Source: Kitasatospora sp. NBC_00315
Lineage (GTDB): Bacteria; Actinomycetota; Actinomycetes; Streptomycetales; Streptomycetaceae
Length of the DNA stretch: 64,000 bases
Direction: 5' to 3'
Assembly: GCF_041435095.1 (NCBI RefSeq)
Contig: NZ_CP108025.1
Coordinates: 2,666,001 to 2,730,000 of the forward strand
Translations under genes and position numbers: made by a program
Shown here: piece by piece, positions 32,090-40,080 of the stretch
Layout: the number at the start of each line of letters is the position of its first letter
How positions within the stretch are numbered: position 1 is the first letter of the stretch
Notes under the pieces: generated by a model
Database searches by the model: none
What the model was told of the DNA's origin: nothing
Seen by the model: only the letters and a program-made list of their open reading frames with translations

Positions 32090-32950
32090 TCAGCCCGGGT
32101 GGGCGCCGGTGGCGGCGGGGCGGGCCGGATCGCCGCACCAGTCGCTCCACGAGCCCGGGTACAGCACCGCCGGGAGGCCGGCCGCCTCCAGCGCCAGGAT
32201 CTGGTGGGCCGCGGTGACACCCGATCCGCAGTAGACCGCCACCTCCCGCTCCCCCGCGCCGAGCGCGGCGAAACGGGCGGCCAGCGCGGCGGCCGGCAGG
32301 AAGCGCCCGTCCGAACCCAGGTTCTCGGTGGTCGGAGCCGACACCGCGCCCGGGATGTGCCCGGCCCGCGGGTCGAGCGGCTCCAGCTCTCCGCGGTAGC
32401 GCTCGCCCGCCCGGGCGTCCAGCAGCAGACCGGTCCGGGCGAACGCGGCGGCGCCGTCCGCGTCGAGGGTGGGCAGGTGCCCGGGCACCGGCTTGAAGTC
32501 ACCCTCCGCCGCCGGCGGCAGCCCGGTGCCGAGCGGCAGTCCCGCCTCCTGCCAGGCGGCCAGCCCGCCGTCCAGCACCCGCACGTCCGGGTGCCCGGCC
32601 CAGCGCAGCAGCCACCAGGCCCGGGCGGCGGACATCGCCGGGCCCGCGTCGTACACGACCACCGGGCGCCGGGCGTCGACACCCGCGCGGCGCAGTGCCG
32701 CGCCGAGGACCTCCGGATCGGGCAGCGGGTGCCGGCCGCCGGCGCCGGGCGGGGCCGCCAGCTCGCTGTCGAGGTCGACGAAGTACGCACCGGGCAGGTG
32801 GCCCGCCTCGTAGTCCCCCACCCGGGAGGTGCTGCCCAGCTGGAAGCGGATGTCGAGCAGCACCGGCGGCCGGGTGGAGGCGAGGGCCGTCTCCAGCTCG
32901 GCCACGGAGATCAGCGGGGAGTCCTGCGCGAAGTCGTCCATGGCGGCCAT
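32090..32950 (-). CDS. sseA: Two-domain rhodanese-type sulfurtransferase
   Basis: The 286-aa protein has two rhodanese domains. The N-terminal one (about 12-125) is non-catalytic. The C-terminal one has the active loop CGSGVTA with its persulfide-forming Cys. This is the thiosulfate or 3-mercaptopyruvate sulfurtransferase layout; the CG(S/T)GVTA loop favours the mercaptopyruvate type. Two ATGs, at 32950 and 32941 (MAAMDDF), are possible and neither has a clear ribosome site. Confidence 0.88.
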   Translation of the reverse strand: MAAMDDFAQDSPLISVAELETALASTRPPVLLDIRFQLGSTSRVGDYEAGHLPGAYFVDLDSELAAPPGAGGRHPLPDPEVLGAALRRAGVDARRPVVVYDAGPAMSAARAWWLLRWAGHPDVRVLDGGLAAWQEAGLPLGTGLPPAAEGDFKPVPGHLPTLDADGAAAFARTGLLLDARAGERYRGELEPLDPRAGHIPGAVSAPTTENLGSDGRFLPAAALAARFAALGAGEREVAVYCGSGVTAAHQILALEAAGLPAVLYPGSWSDWCGDPARPAATGAHPG

Positions 32951-33051
32951 TCTTGCGCAGCGACCCGGACGGCGGGCCTCCTGTTAACACCATTGCCACA
33001 TGCGGGCCCCCGCACGGGCCGCGGGCACGCCGCCGGCGACCGACGCTCCGC

Positions 33052-33705
33052 TCAGGCCTGCTGCTCGAACGGCAGGACGTCGGGCGAGAGCACCGAGACG
33101 CGGGCGGCCGCGGCGGTCAGCCGACGGCGGTGGTGGCGCCGGCAGAGCACCTCGTAGCCGATCTCGTCCTCGCTGACGCTGATGTCGCCGACCACGACCT
33201 GCGCGCCCTCGACCACCATCACGCCGCCGACGGTACGGGCGTTGTGGGTGGCCCGGGCGCCGCACCAGCAGAGCGCCTCGACCTGGAGGACCTCCACCCG
33301 GTCGGCGAGTTCGATCAGTCGCTGCGAGCCGGGGAACAGCCGGGTGCGGAAGTCCGTGGTGATGCCGAAGGTGAAGACGTCGATGCCCAGTTCGTCCACC
33401 ACCCGGGCCAACTGGTCGACCTGCCCGGCCGCGTAGAAGTTGGCCTCGTCGCAGATCAGGTAGTCGACCCGGCCGCCGGCGGAGAGCAGCTGCACCACGT
33501 GGGCGTGGAAGTCGAACGCGTCCGTCACCTCCACCGCGTCAGCGCGCAGGCCGAGCCGGCTGGAGATGGTGGAGGCCCCGGCCCGGTCGTGGCGGGAGAA
33601 GATGATCCCCTGCCGGCCGCGGGCGGCGTGGTTGTGGTCCAGCTGGAGTGCGAGCGTCGACTTGCCGCAGTCCATCGTCCCGGAGAAGAACACCAGTTCA
33701 GCCAT
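33052..33705 (-). CDS. tdk: Thymidine kinase
   Basis: The 217-aa protein is a type II thymidine kinase that phosphorylates thymidine for salvage. It has the P-loop SGTMDCGKST (8-17), the Mg-binding DEANFY, a lasso region, and zinc-site cysteines CWCG with a later CRRHH. The ATG at 33705 follows GAAGGG. It is followed on the same strand by no close gene (about 100 bp to the sulfurtransferase start). Confidence 0.93.
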   Translation of the reverse strand: MAELVFFSGTMDCGKSTLALQLDHNHAARGRQGIIFSRHDRAGASTISSRLGLRADAVEVTDAFDFHAHVVQLLSAGGRVDYLICDEANFYAAGQVDQLARVVDELGIDVFTFGITTDFRTRLFPGSQRLIELADRVEVLQVEALCWCGARATHNARTVGGVMVVEGAQVVVGDISVSEDEIGYEVLCRRHHRRRLTAAAARVSVLSPDVLPFEQQA

Positions 33706-33741
33706 GGGTGGTGCAGAGGCCCTTCGGTTGGGGTGGGCGGC

Positions 33742-34929
33742 TCAGCCGCGGACTTCGAGCAGCGGTACGTGTTGCTCGGCCGGGGTCATCGACCCGTGCA
33801 GGCCGATCATCGTGGACTCGCCGGGCTCGCTGCGGGAGGCGGTGACCGCGATGTCGTCCCGGGCCGCCGCGACCACGTCGCCGATCCGCTGGTAGACCCG
33901 GTCGTCGACCACCGGGCCGAACCAGCCCGCCGCGATCGCCTGCTCCCTGGTCGCCACCCACATCCGGTCGCCGAGCACCTCGCTCCAGACGGTGTACACA
34001 TCGGAGGCCGCGCCGGGCACCGCGTACACGTGCCGGGCCCGGCCCTCCCCGCCGAGCAGGGCGACGCCGGCGCTGAGCTCCCAGTCGTCGTCGAAGTCGA
34101 TCCGGTCCTCCGGCGCGATGTCGATCATGCCGTGGTCGGCCGTCACGTACAGCGCGGAGCGCGGCGGCAGTTGCTCGGCCAGCCGCCGCGCCAGCCGGTC
34201 GACGGTGTTCAGCGTCATCCGCCAGTCGTCCGAGTCGACGCCGAACCGGTGCCCGGCGCCGTCCAGTTCACTGACGTACGTGTAGACCAGCGCCCGGTCG
34301 TTCTCGGCCAGCCACCGCGCCGCGAGATCCATCCGCTCCTCGCCGGTGGTGCGGCCGAGGAAGGTGCCGCCGGAGAGCGCCACCTTGGTCAGCGGGGTGT
34401 TCACGAACAGCGGCGAGGAGACCTGGCAGGTCGCCACGCCGGCCGCCTGGACCTGCTCGAAGACCGTCGGGTAGGGCTGCCAGACCCGCGGCTCGGTCGG
34501 CGGCTGCCAGCGCAGCTGGTTCATCAGGTAGCCGGTGCCGGGGACGGCGACGGTGTACCCGGCCAGCCCGTGCCGGCCCGGCGGCAGGCCGGTGCCGACC
34601 GAGGCGAGCGAGGTCGCGGTGGTCGCCGGGAAGCCGGCGGTGAGCGGGCGCCCGGCGCCGCCCATCGAGCTGCCGGTCAGCGAGCTGAGGAACGGCGCGT
34701 ACTCGGGGTGGCGCAGCAGCAGCTCCCAGCCCAGACCGTCGACCAGGAACACGCAGACCCGGTCGGCGGGCGCGATCGGCAGGGCGGATCCGAAGCCGGG
34801 CACGCCGAGCCCGGCCGCCACCGAGGGCAGCAGGTCGCAGAGCGAGCCGCTGCCGTACAGCGGCGCGGGGGCGTCGGCCGGGTCCAGGATCTCGAAGGAG
34901 TCGTAGCCGTCGGCGGGTGCGAGTGTCAT
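33742..34929 (-). CDS. Alkaline-phosphatase-superfamily hydrolase (nucleotide pyrophosphatase-like)
   Basis: The 395-aa protein belongs to the type I phosphodiesterase/nucleotide pyrophosphatase group. Metal and nucleophile motifs are present: VFLVDGLGW, FPATTATSLASVGTG (nucleophile Thr region), YVSELDGAGHRFG and TADHGMIDI. It lacks a signal peptide and so is likely cytosolic. It should cleave a phosphodiester or pyrophosphate bond, but the substrate is unknown. It lies 36 bp upstream of tdk on the same strand, and an operon with tdk is likely. Confidence 0.85.
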   Translation of the reverse strand: MTLAPADGYDSFEILDPADAPAPLYGSGSLCDLLPSVAAGLGVPGFGSALPIAPADRVCVFLVDGLGWELLLRHPEYAPFLSSLTGSSMGGAGRPLTAGFPATTATSLASVGTGLPPGRHGLAGYTVAVPGTGYLMNQLRWQPPTEPRVWQPYPTVFEQVQAAGVATCQVSSPLFVNTPLTKVALSGGTFLGRTTGEERMDLAARWLAENDRALVYTYVSELDGAGHRFGVDSDDWRMTLNTVDRLARRLAEQLPPRSALYVTADHGMIDIAPEDRIDFDDDWELSAGVALLGGEGRARHVYAVPGAASDVYTVWSEVLGDRMWVATREQAIAAGWFGPVVDDRVYQRIGDVVAAARDDIAVTASRSEPGESTMIGLHGSMTPAEQHVPLLEVRG

Positions 34930-34959
34930 CGTGGAGTTCTGGTTCCTGGGGGCTTCGGG

Positions 34960-35000
34960 TCCGTGGTCAGGCGTCCGTGGTCAGGCGTCCGTGGTCAGGC
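34960..35000. repeat. Three-copy 14-bp tandem repeat at a gene end
   Basis: The unit TCCGTGGTCAGGCG occurs at 34960-34973, 34974-34987 and 34988-35000 (last base changed). The third copy contains the stop codon of the DUF5998 gene, and the other two lie just beyond it. Confidence 0.85.
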
Positions 35001-35588
35001 CCGGCCGCTGCTGATCGTCGCCTCGGACAGTGCCCGGGCGAAGACCAGCGCCTGCGCGACCGTCTCCGGGCCGTCGCCGGCCTCGCTGACCCGCAGGGAG
35101 AGGTCGTCGGCCGTCGCGGAGCCGGTGTAGCCGTGGTCGGCGTCGCAGTTCGGGTCCGAGCAGCCGGCCGGCTCCAGGTCGAGCCGCTGGACGGCGCCCC
35201 AGCCGATGGTCAGGACCACCTCGCGCGGCAGGGTGCCGGGGGTGTACGTCTCGGGGTTGGAGACCATCCTGCTGAGCACCACCGAGCCGATCCGGTCCAG
35301 GCGGACGCTCTCGGTCGAGGTGGTCGCGTACGGCACCGGGCTGTCGGCGTCGCCGGACTGCTCGTCCGTGTGGCTGACCACGAACCGGGTCGGGGTGAGC
35401 ACCAGCACGGTGACGTGCCGGCGTACCTCGTTGGCGTCGAAGGTGGTCTCCTGGTGGACCAGGTAGGAGCTGATCGGCTCGGAACCCACCGCGGACTCGA
35501 CCGCCTCGGACACCAGGGCCGGGTAGTAGCCACTGCGCTCGATCGCCGTGCGCAGGTCCTGAGTGTTGGTGGTACCGGTCTTGGCCAT
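34995..35588 (-). CDS. DUF5998 protein
   Basis: The 197-aa protein matches the actinobacterial DUF5998 family; some databases label it phosphodiesterase, without visible catalytic motifs. It has a beta-rich core (RRHVTVLVLTPTRFVVSHTD, VVLTIGWGAVQRLDLEPAGC). A conserved CSDPNCDADHGYTG segment could bind a metal. The stop codon lies inside a three-copy 14-bp repeat. It is upstream of the hydrolase and tdk genes on the same strand. Confidence 0.85.
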   Translation of the reverse strand: MAKTGTTNTQDLRTAIERSGYYPALVSEAVESAVGSEPISSYLVHQETTFDANEVRRHVTVLVLTPTRFVVSHTDEQSGDADSPVPYATTSTESVRLDRIGSVVLSRMVSNPETYTPGTLPREVVLTIGWGAVQRLDLEPAGCSDPNCDADHGYTGSATADDLSLRVSEAGDGPETVAQALVFARALSEATISSGRA

Positions 35589-35683
35589 AGCTCCATCCTG
35601 GCATGGTCCGCCGACGAAGCGGGCGGCACGGCGCCGGGGCGGCCGGCGCGCGGCACCCCGGGACGGGGCGCAACCAAGGAAGG

Positions 35684-38596
35684 TTACAGGGTGCTCATGG
35701 CGCGCGGGCCCAGATCGCTGCGTACCGGCAGCGGGGCGATCCGCACGCGCGCCCCCAGGATCGCCAGCCCGTGCGGCGCCACGACCACGGGTTCGAGGTC
35801 CACCGAGGCCACCTCCGGCAGGTCGTCGACCAGCCGCGACACCCGCAGCAGCACCTCCTCCAGCGCGGCGGTGTCCACCGGGTCCGAGCCCCGCCAGCCG
35901 AACAGCAGCGGCGCCGCCCTGACCTCCCGGATGAGACTCGCCACATCCTGGTCGGTGGCGGGCACCAGCCGGTGCGCGACGTCGCCGAGCAGTTCCGCCG
36001 GGGCGCCGGCCAGACCGAAGGAGAGGATCGTGCCCACCGCGGGGTCGACGGTCGCGCCGATCACGGTGTCCACCCCGCGCGGGGCCAGGCCCTGGACGAC
36101 CAGCTGCGCCGGACCGGCGCCCCCGAGCAGCGCGTCCAGCTCCCGGTGGGCCCGGCGCAGGCCGGGCTCCCCGGTCAGGTCGAGCCGGACGCTGCCCAGA
36201 TCCGGACGATGGCGCAGGTGCGGGGCGGTGGCCTTGAGCGCGACGGGGTAGCCGAGGGTGGCCGCGGCCCGGACCGCGCTCGTCTCGTCCGGTGCGGGCA
36301 GCGTCGGGTGGACGTCGATGCCGTAGGTGGCGAGCAACGCGTTGCCGTCCGCCTCGGGCAGGGTGATCCGGGCGCCGCCCGGCTGGAGCCGGGCCGCGAC
36401 GGCCGCCCGGGTGCCGAGCGCCGCGTCCACCAGTCGGCGGGCGGCCCCCTCGTCCACGCCGTCCAGCTCGGGGACGCGCGCGGTCTCCTCGGCCGCGGCG
36501 GTCCGGCGGCGCCAGTCGGCGTACCGGACGGCGTGCGCCAGTGCGTGCACGGCCCGCTCCGGCGTCGGGTAGGCGGGCACCCCGCCCGGCCGCAGCCGGC
36601 CCGGCAGGTCGGTCAGCGCCAGGTGGGCGAGCACCAACGGCTTGCCCAACTCCCTTGCCCTGAGCGCCGCCTCCAGCAGCGCGTCGGCGATCTCCGGGTC
36701 GTCCGAGCCCGGGTCGCTCTCGTGCAGGCGGCCCCCCACGAAGGCGTGCGCGGAGGTGCCGATCGGCGGGATCGCCACCGCGATCACCGCGTCCACCGCC
36801 GGGTCGGACAGCGCGGTCTCCAGGGCGATCCGGAAGTTCTCCCCGGTGGCCGCGGTGGTCAGGTCGACCGGGGTGCGCGGGCGCAGCCCCGCCGAGAGGC
36901 AGGTGTCGTACGTCAGCAGGCCCATGGAGTCGGAGTTGCCGACCACCGCGACCCGGTCCCCGGGCGGCAGCGGCTGGCGGGCGAGCAGCTCACCGGTGTC
37001 GTACAGGTCGGTGATGGTGTCCACCCGCAGCACGCCGGCCTGCTGGAACAGCGCGTCGGCGGTGGCGTCGCGCAGGCCGCTGACGGCGGGCTGGACGGCG
37101 TGGCCGGGCGGCAGACTGCCGGTGTGCCTGGCCCCCTTGACCACCACCACCGGCTTGACGGTGGCCAGCCGGCGGGCGATCCGGGTGAACTTGCGGGGGT
37201 TGCCGAAGGACTCCAGGTACAGCAGCACCACCTCGGTGGCCGGGTCCTCCTCCCAGTACTGGAGCAGATCGTTGCCGGAGACGTCGGAGCGGTTGCCCAC
37301 CGAGGCGAAGGAGGAGACGCCGAGGCCGCGCCGGTGGGCGGCCTCCAGCAGCGCGACGCCGATCGCCCCGGACTGGCAGAAGATCCCGAACCCGCCGCGC
37401 GCGGGCAGCACCGGCGCGAGCGAGGCGTTCAGCGGTCGCTCGGGGTCGGTGTTGATCAGGCCGAACGCGTTCGGGCCGATCACCCGCATCCCGGCCGCGC
37501 GGGCCTGGCGCACCAGCGCCCGCTGGCGGTCGCGGCCCTCCGGGCCGGTCTCGGCGTAGCCGGCGGTGACCACCACCAGGCCCTGCACGCCGTGCGCGCC
37601 GCAGTCCGCGACCGCGCCCGGCACCGCGGCCGCCGGGACGGCGATCACCGCGAGGTCCACCGGCCCCGGTATCTCCAGCACCGAGGGGTACACCGGCACG
37701 CCGTCCAGCTCGGTGCCCGGCCCGGCGTTGCGGTTCACCGCGTACACCGGGCCGCCGAAGCCCGCCAGGTCGTGCAGGATCGCCCGGCCCACCGTCCCCG
37801 GGGTGCGCGAGACCCCGACCACCGCGACCGAGCGCGGGGTCAGCAGCCGCTGGACCGAACGGGCCTCGGCGCGGTGTTCGCGGGCCCGCATGACCGCCAG
37901 CGAGGCGGCGGTGGGTTCCAGGTCGAACTCCAGGTGCACCACGCCGTCGGCGAAGCTGCGCCGCTGGGTGTAGCCGGCGTCGGTGAAGACCTTGACCATC
38001 TTGCGGTTCTCGGGGAGCACCTCGGCGATGAACCGGCGGATGCCGCGCTCCTGGGCGACGGCCCCGATGTGCTCCAGCAGGGCGGAGGCCACGCCCCGGC
38101 CCTGGTGGGCGTCCTGCACCAGGAACGCCACCTCGGCGGTGGTGCCCTGCTCGGAGGGCCGCCCGGTGGCGTCGATCCGGTCGTAGCGGACGGTCGCGAT
38201 GAAGCGGTCGCGCACGACCACGGCCAGGCCCACCCGGTTGACGTAGTCGTGATGCGTGAAGCGCCGTACGTCCTTGTCGGAGAGCCGGGGGTAGGGCGCG
38301 AAGAACCGGAAGTACTTGGACTGGTCGGAGACCTGCTCGTAGAACTCCACCAGGCGCTGCGCGTCGGCGGTGGTGATCGGCCGGATCCGGGCCGTGCCGC
38401 CGTCGCGCAGCAGCACGTCCGCCTCCCAGTGCCGGGGATAGCCCGGCTCCTCGGTCGGCCGCTGCGGCTCGGCCGGCCGTCGCTGTCCGGCGTCGGCCGG
38501 TCCGTCGGCGGGCTCCGGCGCACCGGCCGGTTTCTGCTCGCCGGCCGGCCGGAGCGGGTCGGTCGGCCGGGCCTGCGGTACCGAGGAGTCGTCCAC
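35684..38596 (-). CDS. Fused GNAT acetyltransferase / NDP-forming acyl-CoA synthetase (Pat-like)
   Basis: The 970-aa protein joins an N-terminal GNAT domain (about 50-215, with the acetyl-CoA loop HQGRGVASA) to a CoA-binding/ligase part (about 240-690: SVAVVGVSRTPGTVGRAI, GIFCQSGAIGVALLEAA, SFASVGNRSDVSGND). An ATP-grasp domain follows (about 740-960). It resembles protein lysine acetyltransferases of the Pat/Pka group that silence acetyl-CoA synthetase, but with the acetyltransferase at the N-terminus instead of the C-terminus as in enterobacterial Pat. The GTG at 38596 has no ribosome site; GATAAC 10 nt upstream suggests a leaderless mRNA. Confidence 0.87.
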   Translation of the reverse strand: MDDSSVPQARPTDPLRPAGEQKPAGAPEPADGPADAGQRRPAEPQRPTEEPGYPRHWEADVLLRDGGTARIRPITTADAQRLVEFYEQVSDQSKYFRFFAPYPRLSDKDVRRFTHHDYVNRVGLAVVVRDRFIATVRYDRIDATGRPSEQGTTAEVAFLVQDAHQGRGVASALLEHIGAVAQERGIRRFIAEVLPENRKMVKVFTDAGYTQRRSFADGVVHLEFDLEPTAASLAVMRAREHRAEARSVQRLLTPRSVAVVGVSRTPGTVGRAILHDLAGFGGPVYAVNRNAGPGTELDGVPVYPSVLEIPGPVDLAVIAVPAAAVPGAVADCGAHGVQGLVVVTAGYAETGPEGRDRQRALVRQARAAGMRVIGPNAFGLINTDPERPLNASLAPVLPARGGFGIFCQSGAIGVALLEAAHRRGLGVSSFASVGNRSDVSGNDLLQYWEEDPATEVVLLYLESFGNPRKFTRIARRLATVKPVVVVKGARHTGSLPPGHAVQPAVSGLRDATADALFQQAGVLRVDTITDLYDTGELLARQPLPPGDRVAVVGNSDSMGLLTYDTCLSAGLRPRTPVDLTTAATGENFRIALETALSDPAVDAVIAVAIPPIGTSAHAFVGGRLHESDPGSDDPEIADALLEAALRARELGKPLVLAHLALTDLPGRLRPGGVPAYPTPERAVHALAHAVRYADWRRRTAAAEETARVPELDGVDEGAARRLVDAALGTRAAVAARLQPGGARITLPEADGNALLATYGIDVHPTLPAPDETSAVRAAATLGYPVALKATAPHLRHRPDLGSVRLDLTGEPGLRRAHRELDALLGGAGPAQLVVQGLAPRGVDTVIGATVDPAVGTILSFGLAGAPAELLGDVAHRLVPATDQDVASLIREVRAAPLLFGWRGSDPVDTAALEEVLLRVSRLVDDLPEVASVDLEPVVVAPHGLAILGARVRIAPLPVRSDLGPRAMSTL

Positions 38597-38755
38597 ATTC
38601 GTCAGGTTATCCGGCGGCGAGCCGCATGGCGCCGGGCACGCGCCCACGGCAGTGTGGAGGCACGGCCACCGGCGCCCCCGCCAGGGCGGGAGCGCAGCTC
38701 GCAGGCCGTTCCCCCGCCATGTGCGCGACAGCACGGCAGCCCTTCACACATGCAA

Positions 38756-38769
38756 CACTGGTCTAGACA
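38756..38769. promoter_or_regulatory. DasR-responsive element (dre)-like site upstream of ptsH
   Basis: ACTGGTCTAGACAA matches the DasR consensus ACTGGTCTAGACCA except at one base and contains its symmetric core TGGTCTAGAC. It lies 49 bp upstream of the HPr gene. In Streptomyces, DasR represses PTS genes and is released by glucosamine-6-phosphate. Confidence 0.75.
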
Positions 38770-38817
38770 ACATGGCCGTCCCCGAAACATGGCCAGCAAC
38801 ACCGAAAGGCACGTCTC

Positions 38818-39096
38818 ATGGCTGAGCGCCGCGTCACCATCGGTTGGGCCGAGGGCCTGCACGCCCGTCCCGCCTCCATTTTCGTCCGCGCCGTCACGGC
38901 CACGGGCGTGCCGATGACCATCGCCAAGCCCGGCGGCAAGCCCGTCAACGCCGCCTCCATGCTCGGCCTGCTGGGCCTGGGCGCCGAGGGCGGCGAGGAG
39001 ATCGTCCTGGCCTCCGAGGCCGACGACGCCGCGCCGGCCCTCGACCGCGTCGCGAAGCTGGTCCACGACGGACTCGACGAACTGCCCGCCGCCTGA
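38818..39096 (+). CDS. ptsH: Phosphocarrier protein HPr of the PTS
   Basis: The 92-aa protein is HPr, the general phosphocarrier between enzyme I and sugar-specific EIIA units. The phosphorylated His15 lies in GLHARPAS. Ser47 (NAASMLG) is at the regulatory serine place. The ATG has GAAAGG upstream and a DasR-like operator in the promoter, which links PTS expression to N-acetylglucosamine supply. A hairpin follows the stop codon, so the gene is monocistronic. Confidence 0.95.
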   Translation: MAERRVTIGWAEGLHARPASIFVRAVTATGVPMTIAKPGGKPVNAASMLGLLGLGAEGGEEIVLASEADDAAPALDRVAKLVHDGLDELPAA

Positions 39097-39112
39097 GCCG
39101 GCCCTTCCCACC

Positions 39113-39142
39113 CAGGGGTGCACCGGCGCCGGTGCGCCCCTG
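39113..39142 (+). terminator. ptsH terminator
   Basis: CAGGGGTGCACCGG (39113-39126) pairs with CCGGTGCGCCCCTG (39129-39142), with one G-T pair and a 2-nt loop. Confidence 0.7.
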
Positions 39143-39188
39143 CGCCGTGTCCGGGCCCGCGCCCGTGGGGCGCCCGGGTCCGCCCCGA

Positions 39189-39239
39189 CGCCGCGTCCGG
39201 GCCCACGCCGTCTCCGGGCCCGCGCCGTCTCCGGGCCCC
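39189..39239. repeat. 17-bp tandem repeat, three copies
   Basis: The unit CGCCGTCTCCGGGCCCG is repeated at 39189, 39206 and 39223 with one to two changes. A related copy lies at about 39143. The array ends 37 bp before the GNAT gene start. Confidence 0.75.
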
Positions 39240-39276
39240 CCCGTGGGGCTCGCCGGCGCACTGCGAGAATCGGGCC

Positions 39277-40047
39277 GTGCGTGAACTGACGACCATCGCC
39301 GAACTGCGCGACGCCGCCGAGGACGACGCCCTGCCGCTCTGGGCCGCGCAGGGTTTCGCCACCGGCGCCCGCGCCTGGACCCACGCCGGGGCGGTCGCCG
39401 TCGCCGGCCCCCGGCTCTCCCTCCGCGACCGCCTGGCCGTGCGCGGCCCGGCTCCCGCCGCCGCCCGCCTGGTGCGCCACGCGCTCGCCGAGGCCGGCCC
39501 CTCCTACCGGCCGGTCGGGGACACCGACCTGATCGCCTCGCTGCTCGCGGCCGTCCCCGGGCTGGCCCTGGTGGACACCTTCGGCTGGATGGAGATCGGC
39601 GGCTCCCGACTCGCCGCCCCCGCCGACGCCCACTGGCTGCGCCCCGACGAGCTGCCGCAGGCCGCCGCCCTGATCGCCGAGGCCTACCCCGGCTCCTACG
39701 CCCGCCCCGAGGACCGGTCGGGCGCCCGGACGGTCCACCGGTCGGGCGCCCGGACGGCCCATCGCTGGGCCGGCGTGCGGGACGGCGCCGGCCGCCTGAC
39801 CGCCGTCGCCGCCGACGCCTGGAGCGCCCCCGAGGTCGGCTTCCTCGCCGGCGTCGCCGCCCACCCCCGGCACGGGCGCGGCCGCGGCCACGCCGAGGCC
39901 GCCTGCCGGCTGGTCCTGGACACCCTGCTGCGCCGCAGCGGCCGGGCCGCCCTGATGGTCGACGGCGACAACCCGGCCGCGATCCGGCTCTACCACCGCC
40001 TCGGCCTGCACTGGCGCGACGTGTCGGCCGCCGCCGTGGAGGGCTGA
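39277..40047 (+). CDS. GNAT family N-acetyltransferase with fresh internal duplication
   Basis: The 256-aa protein has an unassigned N-terminal half and a C-terminal FR47-like GNAT domain (VGFLAGVAAHPRHGRGRGHAEAACRLV with the acetyl-CoA loop; ALMVDGDNPAAIRLYHRLGL). Its substrate is unknown. A 24-bp in-frame duplication (39713-39760) makes the repeated peptide RSGARTVH/RSGARTAH at the edge of the GNAT fold. The GTG at 39277 has GAGAAT 7 nt upstream and no ribosome site, so the mRNA is probably leaderless. Confidence 0.78.
   Translation: MRELTTIAELRDAAEDDALPLWAAQGFATGARAWTHAGAVAVAGPRLSLRDRLAVRGPAPAAARLVRHALAEAGPSYRPVGDTDLIASLLAAVPGLALVDTFGWMEIGGSRLAAPADAHWLRPDELPQAAALIAEAYPGSYARPEDRSGARTVHRSGARTAHRWAGVRDGAGRLTAVAADAWSAPEVGFLAGVAAHPRHGRGRGHAEAACRLVLDTLLRRSGRAALMVDGDNPAAIRLYHRLGLHWRDVSAAAVEG
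39713..39760 (+). repeat. 24-bp in-frame direct repeat inside the GNAT gene
   Basis: Bases 39713-39736 and 39737-39760 are copies with a single difference. They encode eight residues twice. Confidence 0.9.
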
Positions 40048-40080
40048 CCGCCACCCGGCGGCCGCGCCGCCCGGGAGCGG

